A stretch of 64,000 bases of DNA from Aquatica leii (GCA_035610365.1 CM069432.1:175507027-175571026), one strand, 5' to 3'. Positions 34,354-46,650 are shown, numbered from the stretch's first letter. Program-made: numbers and translations. Notes: generated by a model not told the origin, from the letters alone.

Positions 34354-35693
34354 ATAAAATTCGTACGTCTACTGAAGAATGGAATGTTTGGTTAAATAAA
34401 GTTAAGTCGTTTATGTCATCCCGTTCTGTTTCGATTGTTGATATAGAGTCATTTAGTCCTGATGAGTGGTATTTGAATATGATTGATAAAGTTAAGAATT
34501 TCCCTGATGAGTACCCTTATTTTAAAGTTGAAGGTGATCATTTGTACAAATTCATACCGTCCGTATATCCTTTAGAGTCTAATATACCTGATTGGAAATT
34601 AGTAGTTCCTACTGTGAATAGAGAACAAATTTTGCAACGTTGTCATGATGATTCGACAGCAGCACATTTTGGTGTGAACAAAACTTTGTTACGAATTTCT
34701 GAATTTTATTATTGGCCTAAAATGCGTCATACTATTAGCAAATACGTTAGGAAATGTAAAATTTGTGCTAGTCAAAAGAGTACAAATGTTAGTCGTCCAG
34801 GTCTGATGGGTAAGGAAAAAATAATTAGTTTCCCTTTCCAACTAGTTAGCATGGATCTTCTAGGACCGTTGCCTAGATCTAAAAAAGGCAATCAGTATCT
34901 TTTTGTTGTTACAGATTGGTTCACTAAGTATGTTTTAGTTCAACCTTTACGTACGGCTACTACGAAGCCTATGATTAAGTTTTTGAAAGAACAAGTTTTT
35001 TCGATATTTGGTGTTCCTCAAATTGTTATGTTCGATAATGGTTCCCAATTCGTTTCGAAAGAATTTCGTACATTTTTGAATTCCCAAAAAGTTCAAAAAG
35101 TTTGGATGAATGCGAGATATCATCCACAAGTAAACCCTACGGAAAGAGTAAATCGTGTACTCGTTACTGCTATTTCGTCTTATATAGAAGATTCTCATCG
35201 TGAATGGGATAATGACATTGCTCAAGCTATTCGTCTGGCATGTCATGATCCTACTGGAGTCTCTCCCGCATTTTTAGTTTTCGGACGTCATGTTCCTCCC
35301 ACTGGTGATTTTTACGTTCCTGTGAACCCCAATGAACCCTTAGAAATCGCTAAAAAGTTGTTTTGGTCCCGTGAATTGGCCCAATTACCTGAATTGTATG
35401 AAGAGGTGAAAGTTCGTCTTCATAAAGCATATGAAAATAATGCTAAATATTATAATCTACGTAAACCTCCGATAAACTTCTCTGTTGGTGATATTGTATG
35501 GAAGCGTAATTTTGTGTTGTCCGACGCTTCTCGTGGTTTTTCAAAAAAACTCGCCCCTAAGTACATTCCATGTAGAGTTATTAAGATTCTCTCTCAGTTG
35601 GTTTACCAATTGGAAGATATGAACGGTAACAACCTTGGAAACTTCCATGTTAAAGATTTAAAGGAAAATTATTGTGATTTTTCCGAACAATAA
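34182..35693 (+). mobile_element. Integrase-like region of the Gypsy-class element
   Basis: An open region whose middle has the integrase zinc-binding motif (AAHFGVNKTLLRISEFYYWP, then CKICASQK) and core motifs (VSMDLLGPLP, FGVPQIVMFDNGSQF, and the glutamate block PTERVNRVL). A C-terminal region (FSVGDIVWKRNF, APKYIPCRVIKILS) resembles the DNA-binding part of Gypsy integrases. It would insert the cDNA copy into the genome. Protease, reverse transcriptase and RNase H are not recognised in the element. Confidence 0.85.
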
Positions 35694-36309
35694 ATATTTT
35701 GTATAGTTATTAGTCCACTGTAAATAAGTTCTTTTTATATTAAGTGAGTTGATTTAACGATTGTTTGTGTTTGCCTATTTGTATTTTTAGGTAGTTGTTT
35801 AGTTGTGGGTGTATAACATTATGAGTGGATCCCTTGAAGCTCAGAAGTTCCCTCTCCTTAAATTGCCTATTATCAAATGTGTCAGACTATAGTGATCTTA
35901 AGTTAATTTTATTTTTATTTGTACAGTTCTGCTCTAGTGTTAGAAGAAAAACGTGTATTGAAGGTTATTTGTTTATCTGAACTATTTTGTTATTCGTTAC
36001 GCTCCGAAAGTTTCTTTACGATAAATATTTTTGAAAGTTGGTACTCGATCATCTGTTATGTTTTTCTTTTGTTATGGTATCTTTAGGACTCACTTAGTAT
36101 GTTTTTACTTGATAGGAGGCCTCCGTGAATTGATGTTTGAGAATGTTTGTTGTGTGTATGATTCGAGAGTTTTTTTGTTCCGATTGTTTCGTATGATTCC
36201 GATACTTGTGAAGTTAGTCTTATTGATACATCCATTTTTGATTTCAAGTTCTTATCCGACAACTAATCGTTTTTTTTTGTTGTTTTTTTATTTTTGACTG
36301 AGTAGCGAG
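35694..36309. other. Non-coding interior before the 3' LTR
   Basis: Lies between the integrase-like region and the 3' LTR. No envelope-like or other recognisable ORF; the 88-codon frame at 36031-36297 has no known motif. Confidence 0.5.
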
Positions 36310-37340
36310 TGTAACGTGCATTTATTTTTCGTTTGAATACGTCTGATTTTCGTTAACATTTTTGTATTCACTGTTGATATGGATTCTTTTGCGCAAGCAG
36401 TTGACGCACGCACATGCGTTGTGAGCCTTCTTCTTAAGTACGAAGTCATCCTCCATCTTACGTTTCGCAATGAAGTAAAGTAGACATTTTTTTGCGTGCT
36501 GCAAAAAGTGGAATTACCACTTATTTAATTTGTGTTTGTGAATTTTTGCCCCAATGGTGAAAATTATTTAAGCTGGCGTTCGTTGTAGCCCGCATTTGTT
36601 CGTAGCACCGCATTTGTTAGTCGCATTTGCATTTTGTTGTATTTACGAAAATTAGAATAAAAAACCCGTAAATTAGAAGGGGTAAGTCATTTTTGTTTTG
36701 ATTCGAATTGGTAATTCATCGCAATTTACGTTTTAGTTTTTTTTCTTTGTTCTGGATTTTTGGTTTCGTTCTTATACGATGTTTTTGAGTATGAAAGTCT
36801 TATGAATACGATTTCGATCTTTATACGTCTGCGATTATGGAAATTACGATCTACGATTATCAATTTTATTGATTTCAAAGGCAAGATATCAATCAAATCT
36901 TCGTGAAAGATACGATTTACGGAAATTGCATCAGATTGCATCATTCGATGAGTCATGACCACACCTTAATAGAAGTTGCGCGATTCGCAAGTGGTAAAAT
37001 TAAACCTTCAAGAACACGTATGTAGATATCTGTAATTATTAGTTTTAAGTTACGTTTTTGGTTTCAATATTTAACCATTCATATATAAAAAAATATTGTG
37101 GCGTCCAACTTATAAAATTTTTGTTTATCAAATTGAAAATTATTAATCTTAAGTAACGTAAGAATTCCCACGACTCTAATTAATTAAATATGAAAATTCT
37201 CAATGCTCTTATGTAGTTTGTTTATAATGTGTTTTAAATAAATATTTTTGTGAGCTAGCACGGTGCATTTTAATTCATTTATGTGTTATGCGTTAGTATT
37301 ATGTTACATATTTGGCACCGATTATTTGTGTGATGTTACA
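36310..37340 (+). repeat. 3' LTR, 1031 bp
   Basis: Near-identical partner of the LTR at 31594-32641, one 17-bp repeat unit shorter. Followed by the ACCA target duplication and then by resumed Penelope-like sequence. Confidence 0.92.
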
Positions 37341-37344
37341 ACCA

Positions 37345-37545
37345 CCCATCTAAATTTACGTTTACTAATCACTTCTTAAATTTTAAACATTCTTTTGATT
37401 TAAACAAAGATTATGTAATTCTTCACGTTTGTAATAAAGGAATTAAACTAATTTTCCCTTTGATGTATTGTCGTTCGTGAACCCAAACAAACTGATGTTT
37501 TGCAAGACTTTGCAGCTTGCATCTTCAGAGTGATAAATGTCACTT
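37345..37545 (+). mobile_element. Penelope-like element, continuation after the LTR insertion
   Basis: KFTFTNHFLNFKHSFDLNKD near 37350-37410 continues the C-terminal style of the reverse transcriptase. At 37490-37540 an imperfect hairpin (on the minus strand CTGAAGATGCAAGCTGC, then CTTGCAAAACATCAG) resembles the stem motif common in terminal repeats of Penelope-like elements. The end is not defined. Confidence 0.4.
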
Positions 37546-38369
37546 TCATTAACCTCAATGTTCAACTGTGTCAAATTATTTGTTTTATTAAGTACATAAA
37601 ATCTTATATAGAGATGCAAAGCTTACATGCACGTGAGAATCGCGGTAAGCGTACAATTTAACGATCTTGTGCAATCCTAAAATACTATTTTTCGCAAATT
37701 AATTATATTTTTTTAAATTTTTTTAAGAATAATAATGTCTTAACGTGTTATAATCATCGTTTTCATCGATTAATTCTTCACTTACATAATCGTCATCGCT
37801 ATCTTCATATTGTAAATTATTAATTAAAGGATCTAACGCAATATCTAATAAATTTTCTTTCTGTCTGTACTTCTATTCTTTTAGCATGCTCCACAGAATT
37901 GGGCCAAACGGATTCAATGATGTTGTTATGTTAAAAATTTGGCATAGTAAAAATTTTCTAGTATAAATTTTATTCTCGACACGCCCACTTTCCGTTGGTG
38001 AAGTAAAGGACCAAACTGCCAAAATTATCAAACACGAATTTTTTTCGAGTTTGAAAGATGCGGACATCGTCTAGCGTTGTACATACCCAACAAGACTTTC
38101 CTCGTGAAGTGTTTCATGTACACCTATGTGGAAATGAATTAGGAGATTGCTGCGGTTTTAGTGAAAGTCTATTTGGGATGAGAACTTATTTCTTGTTTTG
38201 CCGATTTAATTTAATTCTTTCGTAATTGTCTGTAGCCGGTTTCCATACCTCCACAAGTCTTCTTTATTTGTAGAGTTGATGAGCATATATTGCAATTGGA
38301 AACATTTCTATGATGACCTCCCGTCGCTGTAGCTAATATTTCTACATCTTCGAGGATTGCGTAGAATAC
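37546..38369. other. Unassigned stretch left of the hAT insertion
   Basis: Short open frames on the minus strand (for example 37873-38067), not recognised. It was contiguous with 42269 onward before the hAT element inserted. Confidence 0.4.
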
Positions 38370-38377
38370 GTATGCAA
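38370..38377. repeat. Left target duplication GTATGCAA of the hAT element
   Basis: Identical to GTATGCAA at 42261-42268; 8 bp is the hAT signature. Confidence 0.95.
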
Positions 38378-39050
38378 CAGTGGCGTAACTAGTAAGGGTG
38401 CAAGGGGTACAACCGCACCCCGGCACCAGGGGCAGATAGGCGCCGCAACGCGTTCTCAGTTCTCATAACAACTGATTAATTTTGTATTCAAAAAGTACGG
38501 ATTACGGAATTAATGAAAGTGTTATTCTTAGAAATATGTACCTCAGAAATAAAGTGCGGATTTTGGCATTATGCTTATCGTAATTATTAATAGCAGTAAA
38601 GATACATCTTGCTTTATTTCAAATATAAAGCCGGCCTTTCTTTCTCCGAGGGCCGCCGGTCGAGGCTAGTCGCCTCACGATTCACTTACAAAATGACAGC
38701 ACAGTTGTAATACAAAACCAAGAATAAATGCAACGTTGATGATAATTTAATAAAATAAATATTATGTACTGTAAATTTAGAAGGCAAAACAATTTAAGAT
38801 TATTAGACGAAAAACTAACAAGGCACGGAAAGTTCATGTTTTACTTCGCATTCACATGGGAAATTTGAAGTAATCCCTTCGATTTAACACTTTTAAATTT
38901 GTGTTTTTGGTAAATTTTATTTTTGATTAGCAAACAAGATCATAAAAGGTCAGTACATACCTATATTATATAATAATCTTTTAAATAATTATTGGTGAAG
39001 CAAACATGAATCAATGGTACGGTTTCTTTATCCTCCTTATTTAAACTTTA

Positions 39051-39430
39051 AGTAGCACTATTAGAATCTACTTTCAAGGAGGGAAGACGTTTCGTGCACT
39101 AGATATGCACTTCATCAGGCCACTGCAATTTACTAGCGTAAGTACAACAACTATCTAGTTTAATAAGTTAGTAGTAACTAAATTACAGATGTAACCAGAA
39201 AAACAAAAACCGTAAGAACTTACGTAGAAACAATTGAGCAATTACTCCGAAGTTTTTGACAAACATGAAACACATCTTAAACTTAATTGACAAAAATGTG
39301 ATTAATAAAAGTCAATGATTAAAAACAATAAATAAGTATAAATAATAAATAATAAATGACAATACAATTCAACATGGGGAACAACCCTCCTTGAAAGAAA
39401 GATGAAAGGAGATTCTAATAATGCTACTCA
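39051..39430. repeat. Foldback insertion inside the hAT element, with a hammerhead-like motif
   Basis: AGTAGCACTATTAGAATCT plus CTTTCAAGGAGGG (39051-39083) is repeated in inverse at 39385-39430 (CCCTCCTTGAAAG ... GATTCTAATAATGCTACT). Just inside the left arm, on the minus strand, is CTGATGAAGTGCA-loop-TGCACGAAACGTC (39117-39086), the core of a hammerhead ribozyme as found in Penelope-like elements. No coding capacity. Confidence 0.6.
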
Positions 39431-39464
39431 AACATAAAACGTTGATCGTTCCTTCCTATAGGCA

Positions 39465-41906
39465 ATGAGTAAAAAAAAGCCTAGCGGGTAGGAATTCCAC
39501 AAGCGAAAAATAGTATTAGAAGAAAAAAAGGCAAAATTACCTAAAATTAGTCATTTTTTTCAACTGGCTTCATTTCCACCAAGTCCATCAACTAGTTCTG
39601 CTACATCAGAATCATTACCCGACTCATCAATATGCCAAAACCCCACTACAGAAAAAAATGAAGGACACCAGCGACCCCTAATAACAAAAACGCTAGATAA
39701 TAAAATTGATGATAAAACTCTGGAAATCTATAATCAATTAGTGAGTGAGGGATTAACTAATAACTCCAAAAATTGCTTGGTGAAAAAAGTTTTGGGTGAG
39801 AAATACCCTACGGACATTGCACACTATCCGATGAATATCAACGAGGCTTATGTAAAAAAATTCATTTTACTATATGGTTCATGTAAACCAAAGGGACCTT
39901 TTCCTAGTGATGTCTATAATCGATGTTTTTCTGTGACATATTACACATTAAAATCTAAATGTGGGTTACAAATGGAAAGACAGTGGTTGTGTTATTCTCC
40001 TAGTTTAGATAAATGTTTTTGTCAACCATGCTGGCTTTTTGCCAATCGAAATCACAGAAATTTCAAAGTAAATTGGATAGACAGTGTTTCAAATTGGAGA
40101 AAATTAACAGCTAAAATTGTGAAACATGAAGAATCGTCGGTACATCTTGAGACTTGTTTGTTTATGATCAGTCGAAGAAAACGGGATTAGTTGATGAACA
40201 TATTCAAAAATCGATAAAAAAAGAAGTCTTACCTAGATTAATAGACGTTTCTCTGACTTTGGGTATGTGCAACATTCCCTTTAGGGGGCACCGGGAAAAA
40301 ATTGCTGACGGCGTCGCTGAGGGTGGCAAGTTTTTATCTATTATAAGTTTATTGTCTAATTACAATCCTATTCTGAAGCAGTTATTAGATAAATATAATG
40401 GTTCTGTAAAATATCTTAGCCCTAAAATTCAAAATGAGCTTATTCAACTAATTACCGCTCAAATGGTTAAAACAATTGTTAATGAAATTAAGGATGCGCC
40501 ATTTTTTTTGTTGATTTTAGGCACAACGCAAGATATTACAAAATTGGATCAATTAAGCATCGTATACAGATACGTAAAAGTTGTAAGGGATAAAAATAAT
40601 CGACCTGTCGACATTCAAATTAAAGAGATCTTTACATGATTTTATATTGGATATTATGGATGATCAATCTGCAGCAGGCTTAGAAAAACTTATTTTTGAA
40701 GAGTTTGAGACCAAGGGGATTGAAATTTCTAAACTGCGTGGGCAAGGATATGACGGGGCAAGTGTGATGAGCGGTTTTTATGGAGGTTTACAAGCCAAAA
40801 TTTCTCAGGTACAACCAAATGCCCCATATATTCATTGTGCGGCGTACAATTTAAATTTGGTTTTAAACGATGCTGTTAAGGGTGTTGAAGGGGCAACTCA
40901 ATTTTTTGATATTGTCGGTCATATATATACATCTTTCAGTAATAGCATCAAACGTTGGGAATTACTTAAATGTTCGAGTCTGGTGAATTCGATTACTTTG
41001 AAGAAATTAGCGCCAACACGTTGGTCGTCAAGATACTACTCTTTATTTGCCGTTCGTTATAACTACAAAGACTTATTGCGCGCTCTTACCGAAATAAGTT
41101 TAAGAAGTAAAAAATCGGACGAGAGGACAGAAGCTGCTGGCATTAGAAAAAACATTAAAAACTTTGAATTTGTCTTGTTAGTTGTTCTCTTTGAAAAAAA
41201 TTTACAAAATGTTTATGTAGTTTCAAAATGATTACAATCCGAAGACTGTGATATGATTGAGGCTGAAAATTTTTTGAAAACTGCATATGGCGAAGTATTA
41301 ATATTAAGGGACCAGTATGATCAATGAAAAGCAACTGCTAAAAATCTTGCTGAAAGCTGGGGTACAGAGCAAGAATTCAGAGAAAAACGAGAAAGATTAA
41401 TTAAAAAACACTTTGATGAACTGAGTAGCGACATTAGATTTAAAAATCCTGATGAAAAATTTCGTATAATAACGTTTAATTCAGTAATAGATATTAACGC
41501 CTCGCAAATAAAAACACGATTGAACGGATTTTATGCTGTAGTAAATAAGTTTAAAGTGATTAGTCCCAAATTTCATACCATTGCAACAGATGATCAATTA
41601 TCAAAAAGTGCCATGGAGCTTGCCAGAGAATATAAAAATGATCTAAATGATACTTTTCCTACACAAGTTTTATCCTTTAGATCAGCACTACGTCAGGATA
41701 TTACAAAATGCAAGAGTATAAAAGAGCTAGCAAAAATGCTTATCTGTGACAACTTTACAACAGCAAGCAATGTCCCAGATTTATGTACGACTGTTTTTTT
41801 GTTCTTAACCATACCAGTTACCACCGCAACAGCAGAAAGGTCCTTTTCAAAGTTAAAATTAATAAAAAACCTTTTTGAGAAGTATTATGTCCTAAGAAAG
41901 GTTTAG
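39465..41906 (+). pseudogene. TTF/ZMYM1-like hAT transposase, broken
   Basis: Starts at ATG 39465 (MSKKKPSG, an in-frame TAG at codon 9, then EFHKRKIVLEEKKAKLPKIS). A Cys-rich TTF finger lies near 39990-40050 (LDKCFCQPCWLFANR). Frame shifts occur near 40160 and 40640. The first catalytic block reads LILGTTQDITKLDQLS, where the usual Asp (xLDTTQDI) is Gly. The second block is LRGQGYDGASVMSG (Asp kept), then HCAAYNLNLVL and APTRWSSRYYSL. Two TGA stops (near 41229 and 41325) precede the C-terminal dimerisation motif TATAERSFSKLKLIK (near 41825). It is a complete gene in outline but clearly inactive. Confidence 0.85.
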
Positions 41907-42260
41907 TAGTCTAGCGATGATAAGCATAGAAAACGAATTTGCTAAAAGAATAAATTTTGATCAGTTGATAGACACTTTCGCGGAGGTAAAAGTCAGAAAA
42001 CAAGTATTTAAGTGACTAATTACAACGAATTTATCCATATTAGATATAGTTTAGGTATAGGTACATACATTATATAGTTATCGTTTGTTGTGTTTTCATT
42101 TTTTTTTTTATATCAAATATTATTTCCTATTGATATTAACATTTTTTAAAACCTTCCTATGACCATTGTAATGTAGGTACTCTTTTTGAATTTTTGATGT
42201 TCAAATAGGCGCGCACGAAGCTATTGCCCCCCGGCGCCAACGGATGTAGTTACGCCACTG

Positions 42261-42268
42261 GTATGCAA
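42261..42268. repeat. Right target duplication GTATGCAA of the hAT element
   Basis: Matches 38370-38377 exactly. Confidence 0.95.
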
Positions 42269-42947
42269 AGAAATGTTTGCAAAAACAAATTACGAAACCA
42301 ATTTAAAAGAATCTAGGCGCAGACGTTTACTTTCAGCGATCGTATGTACAACAATAATGGTTATTTGTATGTACGTGTTTTTTGGTTAGATTTCAATTAA
42401 GTTTTAGGTAATGCTGACAAGATATGTGCTATCTAGTCTATACCTAGAAAAAACTAATTTTAAGTATTACTTATATTTTTACTTTAGTTCTTAATAGTAT
42501 AGTAGTCAGTCGACCGTACGTACATACTAGGTTGTAATCACAATTGTTAAAACCTTTTTGTTGTGTTACATGTTATAATACGGTGCCCTTTGATTCTCTA
42601 GATCTTCGATTTTCGTACTTTTGTAATTTAATTTCCGAATGTAAAGTCATTTCTTTTTTGAATGTAAAACTTAGACCAACTAGGTCACTTTGCTGTACGA
42701 GGGCGTAACTTATATTTTGTCTGAGATACCAACCTATGTGCTAATATTTGGTAAAATTTATACAACTGTACTTATGTACGTTCTTCGACTTTTTTGAACT
42801 GTCTGTAATAAAACAAATACATATACAGTCTGTGTTACCACTTATGTCTTGTATTTTGTTCTCTCCTCTCAAATCTTTCAAAATCTTGTATAAGGCTAAA
42901 AATATTTGTCTCGTTAATGATTTAAATTTGGCGTTTTCAGGTTTTCT
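42269..42947. other. Unassigned stretch right of the hAT insertion
   Basis: Continues the sequence interrupted by the hAT. It may be the decayed 3' part of the DDE transposase read at 42948-43148 on the minus strand, but I cannot read conserved blocks in it. Confidence 0.35.
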
Positions 42948-43148
42948 CTATGAAATCGTGCGATTGTAGAATTCAAGATCTAACATAGTATGATAAGGCA
43001 CTTGGTCAAATACAATTACTGACTTATCAGGAATAGACGTTAATACAAATCTAATCCATTGCTTATAATTAGAGACCGGAACAAATGCACTAAAAAATGG
43101 TATAAAATGCGCATTGAAATGCACCAAATTTTGCCAAAAATGCAACAA
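42948..43148 (-). pseudogene. IS630/Tc1-mariner-type DDE transposase fragment (relic 3)
   Basis: A 66-codon minus-strand frame with YKQWIRFVLTSIPDKSVIV then FDQVPYHTMLD. This matches the second-Asp block of the same family as the relic at 6890-7780 (usual form IPNLPxxSVIVMDNAPYHS). The Asp is kept but the following Asn is Gln. No other part is readable. Confidence 0.5.
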
Positions 43149-43960
43149 AAAATACAGATGGGTGTTTAAATTAAATTATAACAGGTAGTAATAAGAAAAA
43201 TTATGATAACAAATAATAATCACTTGCAAGTATAATTCGTATTTTCCAAGAATATCTGACATAGCAGATACCCTTAAGACGGTTCACGGAAAAAATTCAG
43301 TTCTCAAGTAGGTAGACGACAATTTTGAGCGTCGGCAAATCAGCAGCGTGTGGAAATAACCAGCTAATTTACGACACGTCGAACACCAAAGTCGAGCTCA
43401 TTAGTTGATACTGTTTTGAATTCACGTAGAGTTATCAGTGCAAAAATGCATCTAATTATGAATCCTGTAGTGGGCGATTAATTCAAAATGCTGGTGGCTT
43501 CATTTTAAATGTAAACAACAATGCGTTAAAAACTTGCGATTTTGTTAAAGTTAAATTTCTTTTTTAATTGTTTGATAGTACAGTTTGCTTTTACATTTTT
43601 ACAGACGTCGATGTTAAAATAAATATACTTTTTGTTAGTTTAGTTCTGTTCTATTTGTTTTTCTTCAGTGCTGTAGAGATGTGAACGAGCACCTATTGTT
43701 TTTCTATTGTCTGGCGCCTTTTTAACCAATTATAATCGGCACGTCAAAAACATGCTGATTGTTATTAGTTGCTTTACCCACGTCACTCTCCGATACCAGA
43801 ACTGCCGTTGACTTTTTTACTATAGGTTAAATTTAGAGGTAATTGATCTCATTTCAGCCAAGTGTACGTAACACTGTGTATAATAAAACTATTTTGTATT
43901 GTTTTGTGTTTTTATTTGTTTAATTTTTATAAATATTGTGTTCATCGATTTTATTTTAGT
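43149..43960. other. Unassigned stretch
   Basis: No ORF, repeat end or RNA gene recognised. Confidence 0.45.
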
Positions 43961-44708
43961 CAATAGGTCATTTGCACGTGACGTCACAGTACAAAGTGGG
44001 AGAACTAATATGGCTGTTCTGGAGTAAAACATTGCAAATATTTACATATCATCTATACAGTATTCCATAATTGTTGATACATTTTGTGTGTGTGTGTGTG
44101 TGATTATTTAGTGCAGCTACGTAAGCAGTTTGCTTTAGTTATATATACTTAAACCATCAAGTAATTAGAAGAAGACTAAGTAAATTCGGTAGTGCCTCAT
44201 ATGCTTGTGCAGTTATTTGTTATACCATACAATAGGAAACTCGAAAGAAATATTTCTTAATTCTATCAGGAAAAAATCATTTAGGTAGATTAATCGAACA
44301 AGTTCACAGACTCACTTTCACACAACGTGTGTAACGGCATTTAAACGTTTGCATGCACGTATTTAATTTTGGGTGAATGGAGTTGCATTAAATAATAGAT
44401 ATTCACTTATGTGTTCTTGTTATTAAAAGAGCAGATTACTAAAATTGTCTATAAATTGTTGTTTACCAATGGTGTCGATCTCAATATTATTAATCAATTT
44501 TAATTTCTCTAAATATCACATTTTATTTTGTTCTGCAAGATCATAAAGGTATTCAAGGTAATTATTCATATTTGTACAGTAATTAACAATTACTATTACA
44601 ACGAATTAACACAAAAACCAGACTAGACATATAAGGAAACTTAGTTGTTTTACTCCAAAACAGCTGATTGAACGCTATCTTGATGACGTCGGTGAAAATG
44701 ATCTATTG
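43961..44708. mobile_element. 748-bp MITE with CAATAGGTCATTT-type inverted termini
   Basis: Left end CAATAGGTCATTTGCACGTG followed by ACGTCA; right end, read inward, CAATAGATCATTTTCACC followed by GACGTCA. Both arms later share CTGTTxTGGAGTAAAAC (near 44014-44030 and 44648-44665). A TA sits at each junction, which would fit a Tc1/mariner-type TA duplication. No coding capacity; the interior holds a (TG)n microsatellite. Confidence 0.75.
44085..44102. repeat. (TG)n microsatellite
   Basis: About nine TG units inside the MITE at 43961-44708. Confidence 0.9.
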
Positions 44709-46650
44709 TTGTTCATCTTGCTGCCTTTGTTTGTTTAATTTATTTTTTCGTTAAACTTCTTTGTGCGATCTGAATTCTTAAGTATCTTTTTGTGATCGTT
44801 GAAAATCTACTTAAAATAGTTTTTGCCGTACTTTATAACTTGGATTGTCCACGTCTTTTTTATTTTATTATTTTTTTCCAAACTAAATTCTATTGCCACA
44901 AGTTAAGCATTGTTTTTCTAGTTCGGTTTTGCTTTTACTTTTACTCACAAATTTCTTGAGATTTTAAAATGTCGAAATTTTATTTGTTGTTAAATGTTTA
45001 GTACTATTTTATATATTGCAAACTGTGTTGTATCTGGTCTTTGTTGTTGTAGATGTAGTATGTGTCTTGTTTTGTTTGTTGTTATATGGATAATAATTAT
45101 TTTGTTTTATTTGCTGTAACGAGCAATTGCATTGTAGCGTGTACAAACTTATTTAAGCTTCATTGTAAATATAATCACCTATAAACATTATTTTACTTTC
45201 ACGATTGTTTGTTAACTTATAACACGTTATGCTGTTTAGGTTCAGTATAACTGTTTTCCTACAGTAATATTTTATTTATTTATTGTTGCAGTTTGTTCAG
45301 AAGATAAATTTAATGTTTTTCACTGTTTATTGTTTTTTCTTTCTAGTTTTAGACTATTGTATAAATCCATTTGTGGTTGTGGTTTTTACGATTATTGTAC
45401 TAATTCTACTGTAATTTAAGTTTAGTTTTATTAATAACTTTGATCTATTATTTATTTCTTATTTTATATAATGCCTATTGACTGTTGCCATAATTGTATT
45501 CAGTTAATAATTATATAGCATTTTCTTTACTGTCTTTTACTTCAACCTTTGGATTAGTGGATACACGCCGGTGTATAAAAGTCACAATGACAAACAATTG
45601 AAAAATAGAAAACAGAAGTATTAATGCATATTAACACTAAAACGCTAAGAAACCAAATAATCTGAAAGACCATTGTAAAATAATGATAAGAAATAAGAAT
45701 TACTACAACCAAAAACAAACTTTGAAAAAGTAAAAAAAATTTTAAAAAATTCGGTCCATTCGAAAGAAAAAAAATTAAGAATAATAAAATTAGATGTTAA
45801 ACGTCTAATTATAATCAGTATTCACATAGTCACATTGAGGTTTAGCTCAATTTGAATAAAGAATTGAACTAACCAAAGTTATAAAGATATAACATATAAT
45901 TTTGTATTTACCCAATACTGTCTTGACCAACTTTAATACTATTGTATTAAAATTAATAACATTTTACTTACATTTACTTTTACAAAGTTTTTTTATACAT
46001 TTTTGTTAATTTAAGTATTGAAATATTAAAGAGAATTATTACTTTTAAGTTATTGTGTTCTGTTAATTACATATTTTTATCTAAAATAAATGTTAGTGTA
46101 CTAAATTTAGATATTGCATTATTAGAATTGTTAACAACTACTTCAACTAATCGCTTATAACAATTTCTCAAATACCTTTGTTAAAATTTTTGTGGTTTTC
46201 ACTATGTACGATAAAGCTTCTACAACAGCGTACCAGTTTGTGTATAAAGTAAAAGTCATGGAGTGCGTTGAATTTTCTTTTCGTTTGAGTTATTTTGATA
46301 AAACGATTTAGATAAGTTTACTACAATTTCTAATATTAATTTTCTAAAAGTTCTCAAAAACGTATTTATTACATTTTACTTTGTTTTTTTTTTAAATTTT
46401 ATAGATGAACTAAAAAATATTGTTTTTGACAAACTGAAACAGTTAGCTTACTTCCTAAACCATTACATTAATAAAAATAATGTTTAAGTTTTTATAAAAA
46501 CCAAGATTATTAAAATGCATCCTTACGAAAATGTCAGTAATATGTTTTTATTATGTGAAAATTGTTTTATCAATAACTACGTAAATAAATATAATGTTTC
46601 TAATATCTCACCAAAAAACGCATATTGCATTCGCAATGTATAAAAATTTA
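44709..46650. other. AT-rich stretch upstream of the heat-shock promoter
   Basis: Nearly 2 kb with no protein-like ORF, no recognised element ends and many T-runs. Nothing else seen. Confidence 0.5.

Larger units (their letters stand above)
31594..37340 (+). mobile_element. Ty3/Gypsy-class LTR retrotransposon, young, incomplete
   Basis: Two long terminal repeats (31594-32641 and 36310-37340) begin TGTAACG and end GATGTTACA. ACCA lies on both sides (31590-31593 and 37341-37344), a 4-bp target duplication. The internal part has a gag-like region with a zinc knuckle and an integrase-like region; I do not recognise the other pol domains, so the element looks incomplete, with at least one break. 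By eye the LTRs differ at about four bases plus one repeat-unit length change, under 1 percent, so the insertion is recent. It sits inside the Penelope element. Confidence 0.9.
38378..42260 (+). mobile_element. TTF-type hAT transposon, 3883 bp, both ends intact
   Basis: Begins CAGTGGCGTAACTAGTAAGG and ends, on the other strand, CAGTGGCGTAACTACATCCG; perfect 8-bp GTATGCAA duplications flank it. It carries one broken transposase gene on the plus strand and, upstream of it, a foldback insertion (39051-39430). The intact ends and duplication show that it inserted as a unit into unassigned sequence between 38369 and 42269. Confidence 0.95.

Noticed and set aside
34947-35246. 99-codon minus-strand ORF
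   Set aside because: Shadow of the integrase-like region on the plus strand.
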